A stretch of DNA of 64,000 bases from Desulfobacula sp. Lineage in GTDB: Bacteria; Desulfobacterota; Desulfobacteria; Desulfobacterales; Desulfobacteraceae. Shown here one piece after another: positions 1 to 8,124 of the stretch. The DNA is taken from positions 1 to 64,000 of the forward strand of contig JABGOU010000007.1 in assembly GCA_018645325.1 (NCBI GenBank), given 5' to 3'. The notes under the pieces are model-generated. The model had not been told where the DNA came from and did no database searches. It saw only the letters and a program-made list of their open reading frames with translations. Positions within the stretch are counted from its first letter, which is position 1; every line of letters starts with the position of its first letter. The translations under genes and the position numbers were made by a program.

Positions 1-132
1 CTGAAAAGGATTGGTATTAACAACAGATTTGTTGAACATGGCCCCCAGGATGTTTTAAAAAAAGATTATGAAATAGACTATGCTGCAATTGTAAAGGCGG
101 CTATACAATTATATGGCAAAAAAATTGAATAA
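1..132 (+). CDS. dxs: 1-deoxy-D-xylulose-5-phosphate synthase, C-terminal end (partial)
   Basis: Only the last 43 codons lie in the window; the frame is open from base 1 to TAA at 130-132. The peptide resembles the C-terminal transketolase domain of DXS (residues such as RFVEHG and DVLKKDYEID, ending in IVKAAIQLYG). DXS condenses pyruvate and glyceraldehyde 3-phosphate, the first step of the methylerythritol phosphate isoprenoid pathway. Its end overlaps the start of tlyA by 20 bp, and dxs-tlyA is a common neighbour pair in this lineage, which supports the assignment. The call rests on a short fragment plus this context. Confidence 0.8.
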   Translation: MKRIGINNRFVEHGPQDVLKKDYEIDYAAIVKAAIQLYGKKIE

Positions 133-886
133 AGGCCTTAAGAATAAAACCCGGCTTGATACTTTTATTGTTGACAAGGGTTTGGTTAAATCCCGACACC
201 GTGCAAAAGCGCTAATCATGGCCGGCAAAGTATTGGTAAATAATATTCCTGTGGACAAATCCGGAACCTTGATTGCCGATGATGCAGCCATCATTGTAAA
301 GCAGGATGATAATCCATTTGTAAGCAGGGGGGGACTTAAACTTGAAGCTGCTTTAAAAGCCATTCCAGTGTCGGTAAAAGGTATGACATGCCTTGATATT
401 GGTGCTTCCACCGGTGGGTTTACCGATTGCCTGCTGCAATATGGTGCTGCTAAAGTATACTCAGTTGATGTAGGATATGGGCAGTTTGACTGGACTTTAA
501 GGCAGGATATTCGGGTAAAGGTTATTGAAAGGACCAATATCCGACAATTGGCCTATGAAGTGATTAATGAAAAAATGGATATAATTGTTGCTGATACTTC
601 TTTTATTTCGCTAAAAATCGTTATACCGTCTGCTGAAAAATTTATGAGGGACAATACATTGGTTCTGGCGCTGATTAAACCTCAATTTGAAGCAGGAAAG
701 CAAAATGTTGGCAAGGGTGGGGTTGTAAAGGACCCTGAAATTCGAAAATTAGTTATCAATGAGTTGAAATTTTTTTTTAAAGAGCGTGGATATCTGATAA
801 ATCAGATCATCCCCTCCCCTATTTTGGGTCCTAAAGGAAATAAAGAATACATTATATCTTTAAATTTTAAAAAAAATTCAAATTAA
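113..886 (+). CDS. tlyA: TlyA-family rRNA (cytidine-2'-O)-methyltransferase
   Basis: 257 aa, close to the usual TlyA length. Residues about 13-60 form an S4 RNA-binding domain (LDTFIVDKGLVKSRHRAKAL, then the GKVLVNN strand). The rest is an FtsJ/RrmJ-like SAM methyltransferase: CLDIGASTGGFTDCLL is the SAM motif and the VDVGYGQ segment follows. TlyA proteins 2'-O-methylate 16S and/or 23S rRNA; the older haemolysin name is historical. The ATG at 113 lies inside the end of dxs, so translation is probably coupled. Which rRNA positions are modified cannot be told from the sequence. Confidence 0.93.
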   Translation: MAKKLNKGLKNKTRLDTFIVDKGLVKSRHRAKALIMAGKVLVNNIPVDKSGTLIADDAAIIVKQDDNPFVSRGGLKLEAALKAIPVSVKGMTCLDIGASTGGFTDCLLQYGAAKVYSVDVGYGQFDWTLRQDIRVKVIERTNIRQLAYEVINEKMDIIVADTSFISLKIVIPSAEKFMRDNTLVLALIKPQFEAGKQNVGKGGVVKDPEIRKLVINELKFFFKERGYLINQIIPSPILGPKGNKEYIISLNFKKNSN

Positions 887-956
887 TACTATTAATTTTT
901 TTTAAATTCTATTATTTAAATATAACTTTTGATTAATTGTTTATGAAGGAGCAGTA

Positions 957-3032
957 ATGAGTGAAGAAATTAAAACCATGAGAAATGTTGCCCTTGCTGG
1001 ACATGGAGGTGCAGGCAAAACAACTCTAGCTGAGGCTATGCTATTTAAAGCCGGGGTTACTAAACGACTCGGTAAGGTTGAAGAAGGAAATACCGTAATG
1101 GATTTTCAACCTGAAGAAATCAGGAAACAGCAGAGTATTAATACATCTTTTATTAAGTATACACACAGTAAACATACAATTACCTTGATGGATACTCCTG
1201 GTGATCAGAATTTTTTCTCAGCTGCTAAAACATGCTTTCCCGTTGCAGACTGCATGGCATTTGTTATTGATGGGGTCGGCGGTCCTTCAGCCATGACTGA
1301 AGAAGCTGCAGCAAGTGCACTGGAATATAATTTACCCGGCTTTGTAATCATCAATAAACTGGATCGTGAAAGAGCAAATTTTTTAACCTGCGTTAAGGCC
1401 TGCAATTCTGCACTTAAGAAAAATGTAGTTCCTATTTGTTTTCCAATTGGCTCTGAAAATGACTTCAAAGGATTTGTAGATATTATTTCGGGCGTAGCGT
1501 TTGAATTTGATGCCAACGGAAAATCAACCAAAATAGATATCCCTTCTGATCTATTGGATGACATTGAAATGGCAAAAGAAGAATTTATTGAAAATGTGGC
1601 AGAACTCGACGATGAGCTTCTTGAAAAATATTTAGAAGGAGAAGAAATTACTGAAAATGAACTCAAGGCAACGTTTAGACAAGGTATTCTGGACGCCCGG
1701 TTTTACCCTGCCATTTGTTGTTCCGCCACAAAAATGATAGGTATTGATACTATTTCTGATATTATCAATGATTATATGCCGTCTCCTCTTGACCGGGGTG
1801 ACTGGATTGCAAAAGATGATAAAGGTGAGGATGTTATTATTTCTCCTGATCCTGATGCAGAATTTTCCGGATTTGTTTTCAATACAATTGTTGATCCATA
1901 TGCTGGAAGGCTTTCCTTATTTCGGGTAATTTCAGGGACTCTTGGAAAAGAGGGCAATGTTGTTAACACAACAAAAGATACAAAAGAAAGATTTTCACAG
2001 CTTCTAGAGATTGCGGGAAAGGAGCAAAGAACTATTACCTATGCCCTTCCCGGATCTATTGTTGCTGTAGCAAAACTTAAAAATACATTAACCGGTGATA
2101 CTCTGACAGGTGGAAAAGAAATCCAGCTTCCAGCACCTAAACCTATGCCACCTGTTATTTCCTTTGCCATTTCACCCAAATCTAAAAACGATGAAGATAA
2201 AATCCATGAGGCTGTCAGAAAAATTCTTGAAGAAGATACAGGGCTTCAACTGAACAGGAATGAAGAAACCAGACAGACGGTTCTTTCCGGCAGAGGTCTG
2301 GTTCATATTGAGGTAACCGCTGAAAAAATTCAAAGAAAATTTAATGTGGGAATGGATATTGAGACACCCAAGGTAGCTTATCGAGAAACCTTTAAGAAAA
2401 AGATACGTGTTCAGGGTAAACACAAAAAACAATCAGGAGGCCATGGTCAGTATGGTGACTGCTGGATTGTTCTTGAACCCCTTCACAAAGGTTCAGGATT
2501 TGAATTTGTTGATAAAATTGTAGGCGGAGTTATTCCAAAAAATTATATTCCGGCAGTTGAAGCAGGAGTCAGGGATGCATCAAAAGCTGGCATTCTGGCA
2601 GGATTTCCCTGTGTTGATTTCAGGGTCACTGTTGATTTCGGTTCTTACCATTCTGTTGACTCATCTGAAATGGCATTTAAAATGGCTGGAACTCTTGCCT
2701 TTAAAAAGGCTGCTGTTGATGCAAAAGCAGTCTTACTTGAACCTGTCATGAAAATTGCGGTAAAAGTTCCAGAGGATAGTACAGGTGATATTATGGGTGA
2801 TTTGAATTCACGTCGTGGCAGGGTTCTTGGAATGGATTCCGAAGACGATAAACAGATTATCAATGCCCTGGTTCCCATGGCTGAAATACTGCGGTACGCT
2901 CCGGATTTAAGCTCTATGACAGGTGGCAGAGGAACCTTTACAATGGAATTTGAACAATATGATGAAGTTCCAGGAGATATGGCAAAAAAGGTGATTGAGC
3001 GGGTAAACTCTGAGAAAGAAGAAAATAAATAA
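957..3032 (+). CDS. EF-G-like translational GTPase (EF-G2/FusA2 type)
   Basis: 691 aa with the full EF-G domain order: GTPase domain, domain II, and domains III-V. The P-loop reads GHGGAGKTTL (residues 15-24) rather than the AHIDAGKTTT of housekeeping EF-G, and the G4 motif NKLD is present. Switch II reads DTPGD (79-83) where canonical factors have DTPGH, so the catalytic histidine position holds Asp. This marks a paralogue group rather than the main elongation factor. There is no str operon (rpsL, rpsG, tuf) beside it. A clear AAGGAG lies upstream of the ATG. The role could be alternative translocation, recycling or stress; the sequence does not decide. Confidence 0.85.
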   Translation: MSEEIKTMRNVALAGHGGAGKTTLAEAMLFKAGVTKRLGKVEEGNTVMDFQPEEIRKQQSINTSFIKYTHSKHTITLMDTPGDQNFFSAAKTCFPVADCMAFVIDGVGGPSAMTEEAAASALEYNLPGFVIINKLDRERANFLTCVKACNSALKKNVVPICFPIGSENDFKGFVDIISGVAFEFDANGKSTKIDIPSDLLDDIEMAKEEFIENVAELDDELLEKYLEGEEITENELKATFRQGILDARFYPAICCSATKMIGIDTISDIINDYMPSPLDRGDWIAKDDKGEDVIISPDPDAEFSGFVFNTIVDPYAGRLSLFRVISGTLGKEGNVVNTTKDTKERFSQLLEIAGKEQRTITYALPGSIVAVAKLKNTLTGDTLTGGKEIQLPAPKPMPPVISFAISPKSKNDEDKIHEAVRKILEEDTGLQLNRNEETRQTVLSGRGLVHIEVTAEKIQRKFNVGMDIETPKVAYRETFKKKIRVQGKHKKQSGGHGQYGDCWIVLEPLHKGSGFEFVDKIVGGVIPKNYIPAVEAGVRDASKAGILAGFPCVDFRVTVDFGSYHSVDSSEMAFKMAGTLAFKKAAVDAKAVLLEPVMKIAVKVPEDSTGDIMGDLNSRRGRVLGMDSEDDKQIINALVPMAEILRYAPDLSSMTGGRGTFTMEFEQYDEVPGDMAKKVIERVNSEKEENK

Positions 3033-3059
3033 ACTGTCTAAACTATAATTGACAATTAA

Positions 3060-3099
3060 AAACCGGGCAATTAAAAAATATTTTTTAATTGCCCGGTTT
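3060..3099. terminator. Bidirectional intrinsic terminator between fusA-like and plsC
   Basis: A perfect 19-bp inverted repeat (AAACCGGGCAATTAAAAAA and its complement) encloses a 2-nt loop. The GC-rich base is flanked by A/T tracts. It lies between the convergent stop codons at 3032 and 3102, so it can serve both strands. Confidence 0.85.
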
Positions 3100-3101
3100 A
3101 A

Positions 3102-3803
3102 TTATTGGCTTAGGTTAGAGATCCTATCAAACACATTTTCCCTTAATTCCTCCACAGATAAATTTTTAAATGTCTTATAGGGAATAGGTTTTCCAATATT
3201 TACTTTTACCACACCGGGATTTATAATCAGATGACCTTTTTGGTTGTAATCAAACAACCCATTTATTCCAAATGGCAGTATATCGGCGCAGGCTTTTTTA
3301 GCTAAATGAAAAGGACCTTTTTTAAATGGAGCCATCTCTCCTGTCAGAGTCCTGTGGCCTTCAGGTAATATAGCAATGCTCCTCCCGGAAATAAGAGTTT
3401 TTTTTGCTATTTCAAGACTTGAAATAGCACTTTTCAGGTTGCTCCTCTGTATGGGAATATTCCCCCATTTACGAATGAGGTATCCCCAGACAGGCAACGA
3501 AAAATGATGGGCTGCTTCCACCCCCACAAAACATAAGGGAATGGCAGTCGGAACAACAAAAATATCAAAAAGGCTCTGGTGATTTCCCATGATCAGGTAT
3601 GAGTGATCAGGATCAATATATTGCCTTCCCGTTACAACGAGCTTTATGCCAACTATCCGGATTAAAATGAGAAATAAAAATCGTACCACGCGAATGGTGG
3701 ATTTTGGAGGAAATAAGAACATGGAGAAAATAAGAATAAAAAATGAAAATAAAAAAAAGATACAACCAATAAACCATAACCATATTGAATATATTTTTTT
3801 CAC
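3102..3803 (-). CDS. plsC: 1-acyl-sn-glycerol-3-phosphate acyltransferase (PlsC family)
   Basis: 233 aa with an N-terminal hydrophobic stretch (about residues 5-35). The acyltransferase block I is GNHQSLFDIF (the HX4D catalytic motif) and block III is PEGHRTL. The family acylates lysophosphatidic acid to phosphatidic acid at the inner membrane. Its start overlaps the end of the upstream diacylglycerol-kinase-like gene by 4 bp. Both genes act on the same phosphatidic acid/diacylglycerol pool, so they are likely a two-gene phospholipid operon. Acyl-chain preference is unknown. Confidence 0.9.
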   Translation of the reverse strand: MKKIYSIWLWFIGCIFFLFSFFILIFSMFLFPPKSTIRVVRFLFLILIRIVGIKLVVTGRQYIDPDHSYLIMGNHQSLFDIFVVPTAIPLCFVGVEAAHHFSLPVWGYLIRKWGNIPIQRSNLKSAISSLEIAKKTLISGRSIAILPEGHRTLTGEMAPFKKGPFHLAKKACADILPFGINGLFDYNQKGHLIINPGVVKVNIGKPIPYKTFKNLSVEELRENVFDRISNLSQ

Positions 3804-4687
3804 GTAAGATACCTTATCATTTTAGGGTGTACAATTATCGTGGCAGGTGAGCTGCCAAATAGTTCACCATCAGGCAATAAGGTTTTAATCGGCCAAGTTT
3901 TTATTTTTGCCTTTTTAGCTTTAAAAGATCTTACTGAAGGGTGGTTTATATGAGTACCTTTAAATATTTTTGGCAGGGTAGCCAAAAGACTTGTCCTGGA
4001 CATTTTTCCTGCAATAATAATATCCATAAAACCATCATCAATTTTTGCTTCAGGAGCCATCATCATATTCCCGCCAGTAAAACGTGAATTGCAAAACTCA
4101 ACAAAACAATTTTCTCCTGATAAGGTTTTTCCATCAATTTCAAGTTCCAAATAATGAAATTTCAGTTTGAAAGTTCTGTGAAAAACACCGATAATATAAG
4201 AAAAATCTTTGAAAAATTTAAACTTTTGTGCTGTTTTTGCCACATCTGTGACAAACCCCAGTCCGGTCAGATTAACAAAATAATATTTTTTTTGGGCCTG
4301 TGTAAAAGAACAGGTGTCCACCCATTTTGGCGAATTTTTAACAATCGACTTGATGCCATCCTCAAGGTTATGCAAATTCAAATCCTTTGCAAAAGAATTT
4401 CCCGAACCAACGGGAATGATACCAATAGGTGGAATATTTTTAGGTTTAAAGGTAGAGAGAAGACCGTTTAAAACCTGGAAATTGGTTCCATCCCCACCAA
4501 TGGCAATAATGGCATCATATTGATCTATTTTGAGCTTGGTTGTTAGATTTAGGAGATGTTTATGATAAAGGGATATATAACTATGATACTCAATATGGTG
4601 GAATAATAGTTTTTTTTCAATCAAAGGAAGCAGTTTTTCAGTGTTTTTACCGCCAGCATATGGATTTACAATTAAGGCAACTTTCAT
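3800..4687 (-). CDS. Diacylglycerol/lipid kinase (DagK/YegS family)
   Basis: 295 aa. The N-terminal DAGK catalytic domain begins VALIVNPYAGGKN and has the nucleotide-binding signature IAIGGDGTNFQVLNGL. A LPDGE-type segment appears near the C-terminus. These soluble kinases phosphorylate diacylglycerol or related lipids with ATP. It overlaps plsC by 4 bp and is probably co-transcribed with it. Lipid substrate and metal dependence cannot be read from the sequence; sphingosine- or ceramide-like substrates are an alternative in this superfamily. Confidence 0.88.
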   Translation of the reverse strand: MKVALIVNPYAGGKNTEKLLPLIEKKLLFHHIEYHSYISLYHKHLLNLTTKLKIDQYDAIIAIGGDGTNFQVLNGLLSTFKPKNIPPIGIIPVGSGNSFAKDLNLHNLEDGIKSIVKNSPKWVDTCSFTQAQKKYYFVNLTGLGFVTDVAKTAQKFKFFKDFSYIIGVFHRTFKLKFHYLELEIDGKTLSGENCFVEFCNSRFTGGNMMMAPEAKIDDGFMDIIIAGKMSRTSLLATLPKIFKGTHINHPSVRSFKAKKAKIKTWPIKTLLPDGELFGSSPATIIVHPKMIRYLT

Positions 4688-4700
4688 AAAATTTTCTTGT

Positions 4701-5807
4701 TTACAACAAATTAGAATTTAAACTGCAATGTGTTACCGCACTTTTATCCAATAGATGCCCTAATTCACCTTTTTTTCCAGGGAAAAATCCTAAACATTTT
4801 TCCCATACTTCTTCATCTTCCATGCAAAAATAGAGCAGCAGGTCTGGGGCATATTCTTTTATACATGAAATAATTTTTTGGTACATCTTTATTCTCAATG
4901 GTTTGAAATATCGCATTTTATTGTCAAGTCCAAGAATAAACTCTCCATAGGGGATGGTGGAATGATTGAATCGTTTTTCAATTACCTGTTTTAAACCAGG
5001 CATGAATCGAAAAGTTCCAATGCTGATCCATACAATACTTTCCGGGCTGACATATTCAAAAATAAGTTCAACCACTTTTTTATATTGAGTCTCGCATCCA
5101 GGATAGATCACCAGAGGGTCAAAATGGAACGCAAGTCTGTATCCCTTTGACTCCACCCTCTTTGCAGCCTTAAGACGTGCTTTAAGTGAGGCAGTACCCT
5201 TTTCTTCGGAACTAATAATATCCTCAGTGTTCAAAGACCATGCAATAACAGTTTTACCATTATGATCAAGGGGAAGTAAGGAATCTATATTATTGGTTTT
5301 GGTTTTAAGCTCCAAAAGACAATTTTTTTGTTTTGCAAATGTTTCAATGAGAAATTTTGGTTGAAGACTCACCTGTTCCCAGATAAGAGAATCTGTATAT
5401 TCGCCTGTACCGATTCTAAATATTTTTTTTTGTCCAAATCTTTTTTCAAGGGCGTTGGAAAATGTTTTAAGACCTGCAAAATATTGCAGAACAGGGGGAT
5501 GAAAATAAGCCTGAAGAATGCAATAGGAGCAATCCATGGTACAAAATGTGCCGGTATGAAGGATTGTATAGTCACAGCAGGTATAAAAACTTGTTCCTGG
5601 GCATTCCTTAATGATTGCCCCTTTGTTACTGGTAATATAAAGTGTTTTTTTGGCCTTTGATATTGGATCATCAGCATCATTAATATAGTCATAGACTGTT
5701 TTTGTATTTTCTATCCATTGCGGATCTGCAGTCACCTTTGAAATCAGATACTCGATTTCTAAATCCTCTGGGATAGTTTTATCAATAAAAAGAGTATTGA
5801 TTTTCAT
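4701..5807 (-). CDS. Spore-photoproduct-lyase-like radical SAM protein
   Basis: 368 aa. The radical SAM cluster motif is CTMDCSYC (CX3CX2C), embedded in a stretch like spore photoproduct lyase (GTFC, then YCILQAYF). The rest is compatible with a partial TIM barrel: WSLNTEDII, then a block with FHFDPLVIYPGCE. SPL enzymes reverse the spore thymine dimer, but non-sporulating Desulfobacterota carry SPL homologues whose substrate is unknown to me. Its start overlaps the ParB-like gene by 4 bp (ATGA), implying coupled translation. DNA repair is an inference from family membership. Confidence 0.8.
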   Translation of the reverse strand: MKINTLFIDKTIPEDLEIEYLISKVTADPQWIENTKTVYDYINDADDPISKAKKTLYITSNKGAIIKECPGTSFYTCCDYTILHTGTFCTMDCSYCILQAYFHPPVLQYFAGLKTFSNALEKRFGQKKIFRIGTGEYTDSLIWEQVSLQPKFLIETFAKQKNCLLELKTKTNNIDSLLPLDHNGKTVIAWSLNTEDIISSEEKGTASLKARLKAAKRVESKGYRLAFHFDPLVIYPGCETQYKKVVELIFEYVSPESIVWISIGTFRFMPGLKQVIEKRFNHSTIPYGEFILGLDNKMRYFKPLRIKMYQKIISCIKEYAPDLLLYFCMEDEEVWEKCLGFFPGKKGELGHLLDKSAVTHCSLNSNLL

Positions 5808-6778
5808 GGGTTGAAGATTTCTTTTAAAGATTTGCTTTTCATGGCCGAGTAAAGGGTCTGAACATTTTTTTGAAACTCGTCAAAATTTTGGGCAGTAAAA
5901 CAAATGGAATAGATTTGGCTGTCTAAGTTTTCAGGAGGCAAAAATTTTATATTAGTTCCAAATTTAATAGATGCAATTTTTTCTCTGGTTTTTTGACGCA
6001 CCCTAAAAACAGTTGGAAACCTTTGTTCAAACAGACAGGTTCTCAAAAGAGCTGTTTTTAAAACTAATTCAATTTTTTTATCAAAGAGAATAGCCTGTAT
6101 CTCAGGATTTTTAAAAACTGCTTTTGGTTTAACAGCATCTCTGGCAGCGATTTCCATTATATGCATTATGATTTCAAGCTGTTTGTTATTTGAGGCACGA
6201 ATGTTTGAAAAAATACTTAAAAAGCTCTCTATGGTATCTTTTTCAAAACAGGAAATTTTTTTGGCAGACTTAAAAGATAGATGACCCGTGCTAATCAACT
6301 CCAAAGACGGATCAGGCAGTCTGCCAACGCTTAATAAATCCTTTACAAAGCGGGCAGAAAGTTCTGTGTTAAAAATGGCAGATGATTTTTGTGAAATCTG
6401 TTTTTCATCTATAAATTGATACAGGCGGTTCGTGCATATAATGAGTTCTGCTTGGGTCAACTGTCGTTTAAAAGCAAGAGCTGTTATGGATTTTAAAAGG
6501 CATTGATACTCACTTGTATCCGGATCTGTTTTATATACAAGTATTTTTTTATTGTGAACCTGATGAATATGAATATGGGCTCTGATTCTATTAAATCCTG
6601 AAATGACAATAAATTTATTGTTCACCGGCCTGACAATGGGTGGAAAAAGCAGGCCGACATCTTTCAAAGATTCTGCAAGAGAACCCATATCATTTTCTAA
6701 AAATGAAATCTTGTACCGTTCATCCGCCAGATCAATGTCAGAACTATTGATTTCGCAAAAAATATCAGACATTTTCAC
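5804..6778 (-). CDS. ParB N-terminal-domain protein
   Basis: 324 aa. Residues about 5-100 look like a ParB/sulfiredoxin-fold N-terminal domain (EINSSDIDLADERYKISF, then SLKDVGLLFPPIVRP, then SGFNRIRAH). That last segment stands where classical ParB has GERR. Residues about 120-200 are predicted helical and could hold a KorB-like DNA-binding region. No parA or parS is nearby and the gene lies between purC and a radical SAM gene, so it is unlikely to be the chromosomal partition ParB. It overlaps purC by 14 bp upstream and the SPL-like gene by 4 bp downstream. DNA binding is likely; the target is unknown. Confidence 0.72.
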   Translation of the reverse strand: MKMSDIFCEINSSDIDLADERYKISFLENDMGSLAESLKDVGLLFPPIVRPVNNKFIVISGFNRIRAHIHIHQVHNKKILVYKTDPDTSEYQCLLKSITALAFKRQLTQAELIICTNRLYQFIDEKQISQKSSAIFNTELSARFVKDLLSVGRLPDPSLELISTGHLSFKSAKKISCFEKDTIESFLSIFSNIRASNNKQLEIIMHIMEIAARDAVKPKAVFKNPEIQAILFDKKIELVLKTALLRTCLFEQRFPTVFRVRQKTREKIASIKFGTNIKFLPPENLDSQIYSICFTAQNFDEFQKNVQTLYSAMKSKSLKEIFNP

Positions 6779-7652
6779 CGGTTAATTTTGTATAAATCTC
6801 TTTATAGGTATTTGATGTCCTGTCAATTACATCCTGGGGAAGTTTGGGTCCCGGGCTTTTTTTGTTCCACCCGGATTCAGTGAGCCAGTCCCTGACAAAT
6901 TGCTTATCAAAGCTGTTTTGGCCTCTTCCCGGTTCATATTCGTTTAAGGGCCAGAATCTGGATGAATCCGGGGTAAGGATTTCATCTATAAGGATAATTT
7001 CTCCATCTAAAAGCCCAAATTCAAATTTTGTATCTGCAATGATAATCCCTTTTGATAGAGCATATTCAGCACCTTTTTTATATATTTCAAGGCTTAAATT
7101 TTTTAACTTTTCAGCTTTTTTTGTTCCAATCAATTTTACAGCCTCATCAAAACTGATATTAATATCATGATCACCGACTTCAGCTTTGGTGGAAGGTGTA
7201 AAAAGCGGTTGTTCAAGTTTGTCAGACTCTTTCAATCCTTTGGGTAATTTAATCCCGCAGACATGACCTTCTTTTTGATAAGAACTCCAGCCCGAACCGG
7301 TTATATAACCTCTTACAATGCATTCAATGGGAAGCGGCTCTGCTTTTTTTACCAGCATACTGCGTTTATTCAACGCACCTGAATGGGGTTTAAATTCTTC
7401 AGGATACTCATCTGTATTGGTGGTTATTATATGATTATTTACAATGCCTTCCATTTGTTTGAACCAGAATACAGAAATTTGATTTAAAACTTTTCCCTTA
7501 TCCGGGATAATATCCGGCAGGACAACATCAAATGCAGAGAGTCTGTCAGTTGTAACCATTAGAAGAGACTCTCCCGTGTCAAATATATCCCTGACTTTAC
7601 CCTGCCTGACCAGGGACAGATCATCAAACTGTGTCTTTGGTATAGATACCAT
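6765..7652 (-). CDS. purC: Phosphoribosylaminoimidazole-succinocarboxamide synthase
   Basis: 295 aa. It joins CAIR and aspartate with ATP to form SAICAR in purine synthesis. Family motifs are VRQGKVRDIFDTG near the start, TDRLSAFDVVLP, the IVRGYITGSGW signature, and the TKFEFGL and DEILTPDSSRFW blocks. I place the start at ATG 7652 because AAGGAG sits 8 nt upstream and the peptide then begins as in other PurC proteins. A longer reading to 7709 would add 19 unrelated residues. First gene of a three-gene overlapping operon with the ParB-like and SPL-like genes. Confidence 0.95.
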   Translation of the reverse strand: MVSIPKTQFDDLSLVRQGKVRDIFDTGESLLMVTTDRLSAFDVVLPDIIPDKGKVLNQISVFWFKQMEGIVNNHIITTNTDEYPEEFKPHSGALNKRSMLVKKAEPLPIECIVRGYITGSGWSSYQKEGHVCGIKLPKGLKESDKLEQPLFTPSTKAEVGDHDINISFDEAVKLIGTKKAEKLKNLSLEIYKKGAEYALSKGIIIADTKFEFGLLDGEIILIDEILTPDSSRFWPLNEYEPGRGQNSFDKQFVRDWLTESGWNKKSPGPKLPQDVIDRTSNTYKEIYTKLTGENV

Positions 7653-7753
7653 CTTAAATCTCCTTATTTTATTATAATTGGCTGAATATTTTTTGATTTT
7701 AAATATCATAAAATAATATATTTATCCATGATGAAAATGTAATGGTATGCTGA

Positions 7754-8002
7754 TTAAGCAGCCTTGGCCGGTCCCAAGAAAAAATTGCAAAAATAATTGG
7801 GATGACCCAGAGAAGAGTTGCTCAAATTATTAATAATGCAAATCTTTGCGAAATTAATAATTTGCTCACCCAGGGCCATGACATGGAATACATAACAAGC
7901 AAGGAGGATTTTCTACTTCAATCTTTATCTTTTTTAAATTTTTTTTATTCTGATCATCATATGGACGATTTAAAAAACAAAGTATATTTTCATATCAGTT
8001 GA
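7754..8002 (+). pseudogene. Decayed helix-turn-helix remnant (ParB/DNA-methylase-associated type)
   Basis: The frame is open after TGA at 7751 and encodes a clear helix-turn-helix stretch (QEKIAKIIGMTQRRVAQIIN), then LLTQGHDMEYI. This resembles the HTH segment of ParB-like or methylase-associated proteins of mobile elements. The sequence degenerates after that and stops at 8002. An ATG at 7802 would give a 66-residue product cutting the HTH in half, and no Shine-Dalgarno sequence supports it. The N-terminal partner domain is missing. I read it as a relic of a larger gene; a small expressed protein is the alternative. The flanks 7653-7753 and 8003-8124 show nothing else clear. Confidence 0.5.
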
Positions 8003-8124
8003 ATAGCGGAGACCCTTCTTTCAGAACAACAAAATTTGATTTTAATATTTTGTAAACTTGACGTTGATTGCAAAATGATAATATTGTGGATTAAATTTAT
8101 ATTTTCAACAAATGAGGTTATAAA

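Noticed and set aside
5804-6778. The ParB-like gene as the chromosomal partition protein
   Set aside because: No parA or parS nearby, a GFNR motif in place of GERR, and location within a purC operon.
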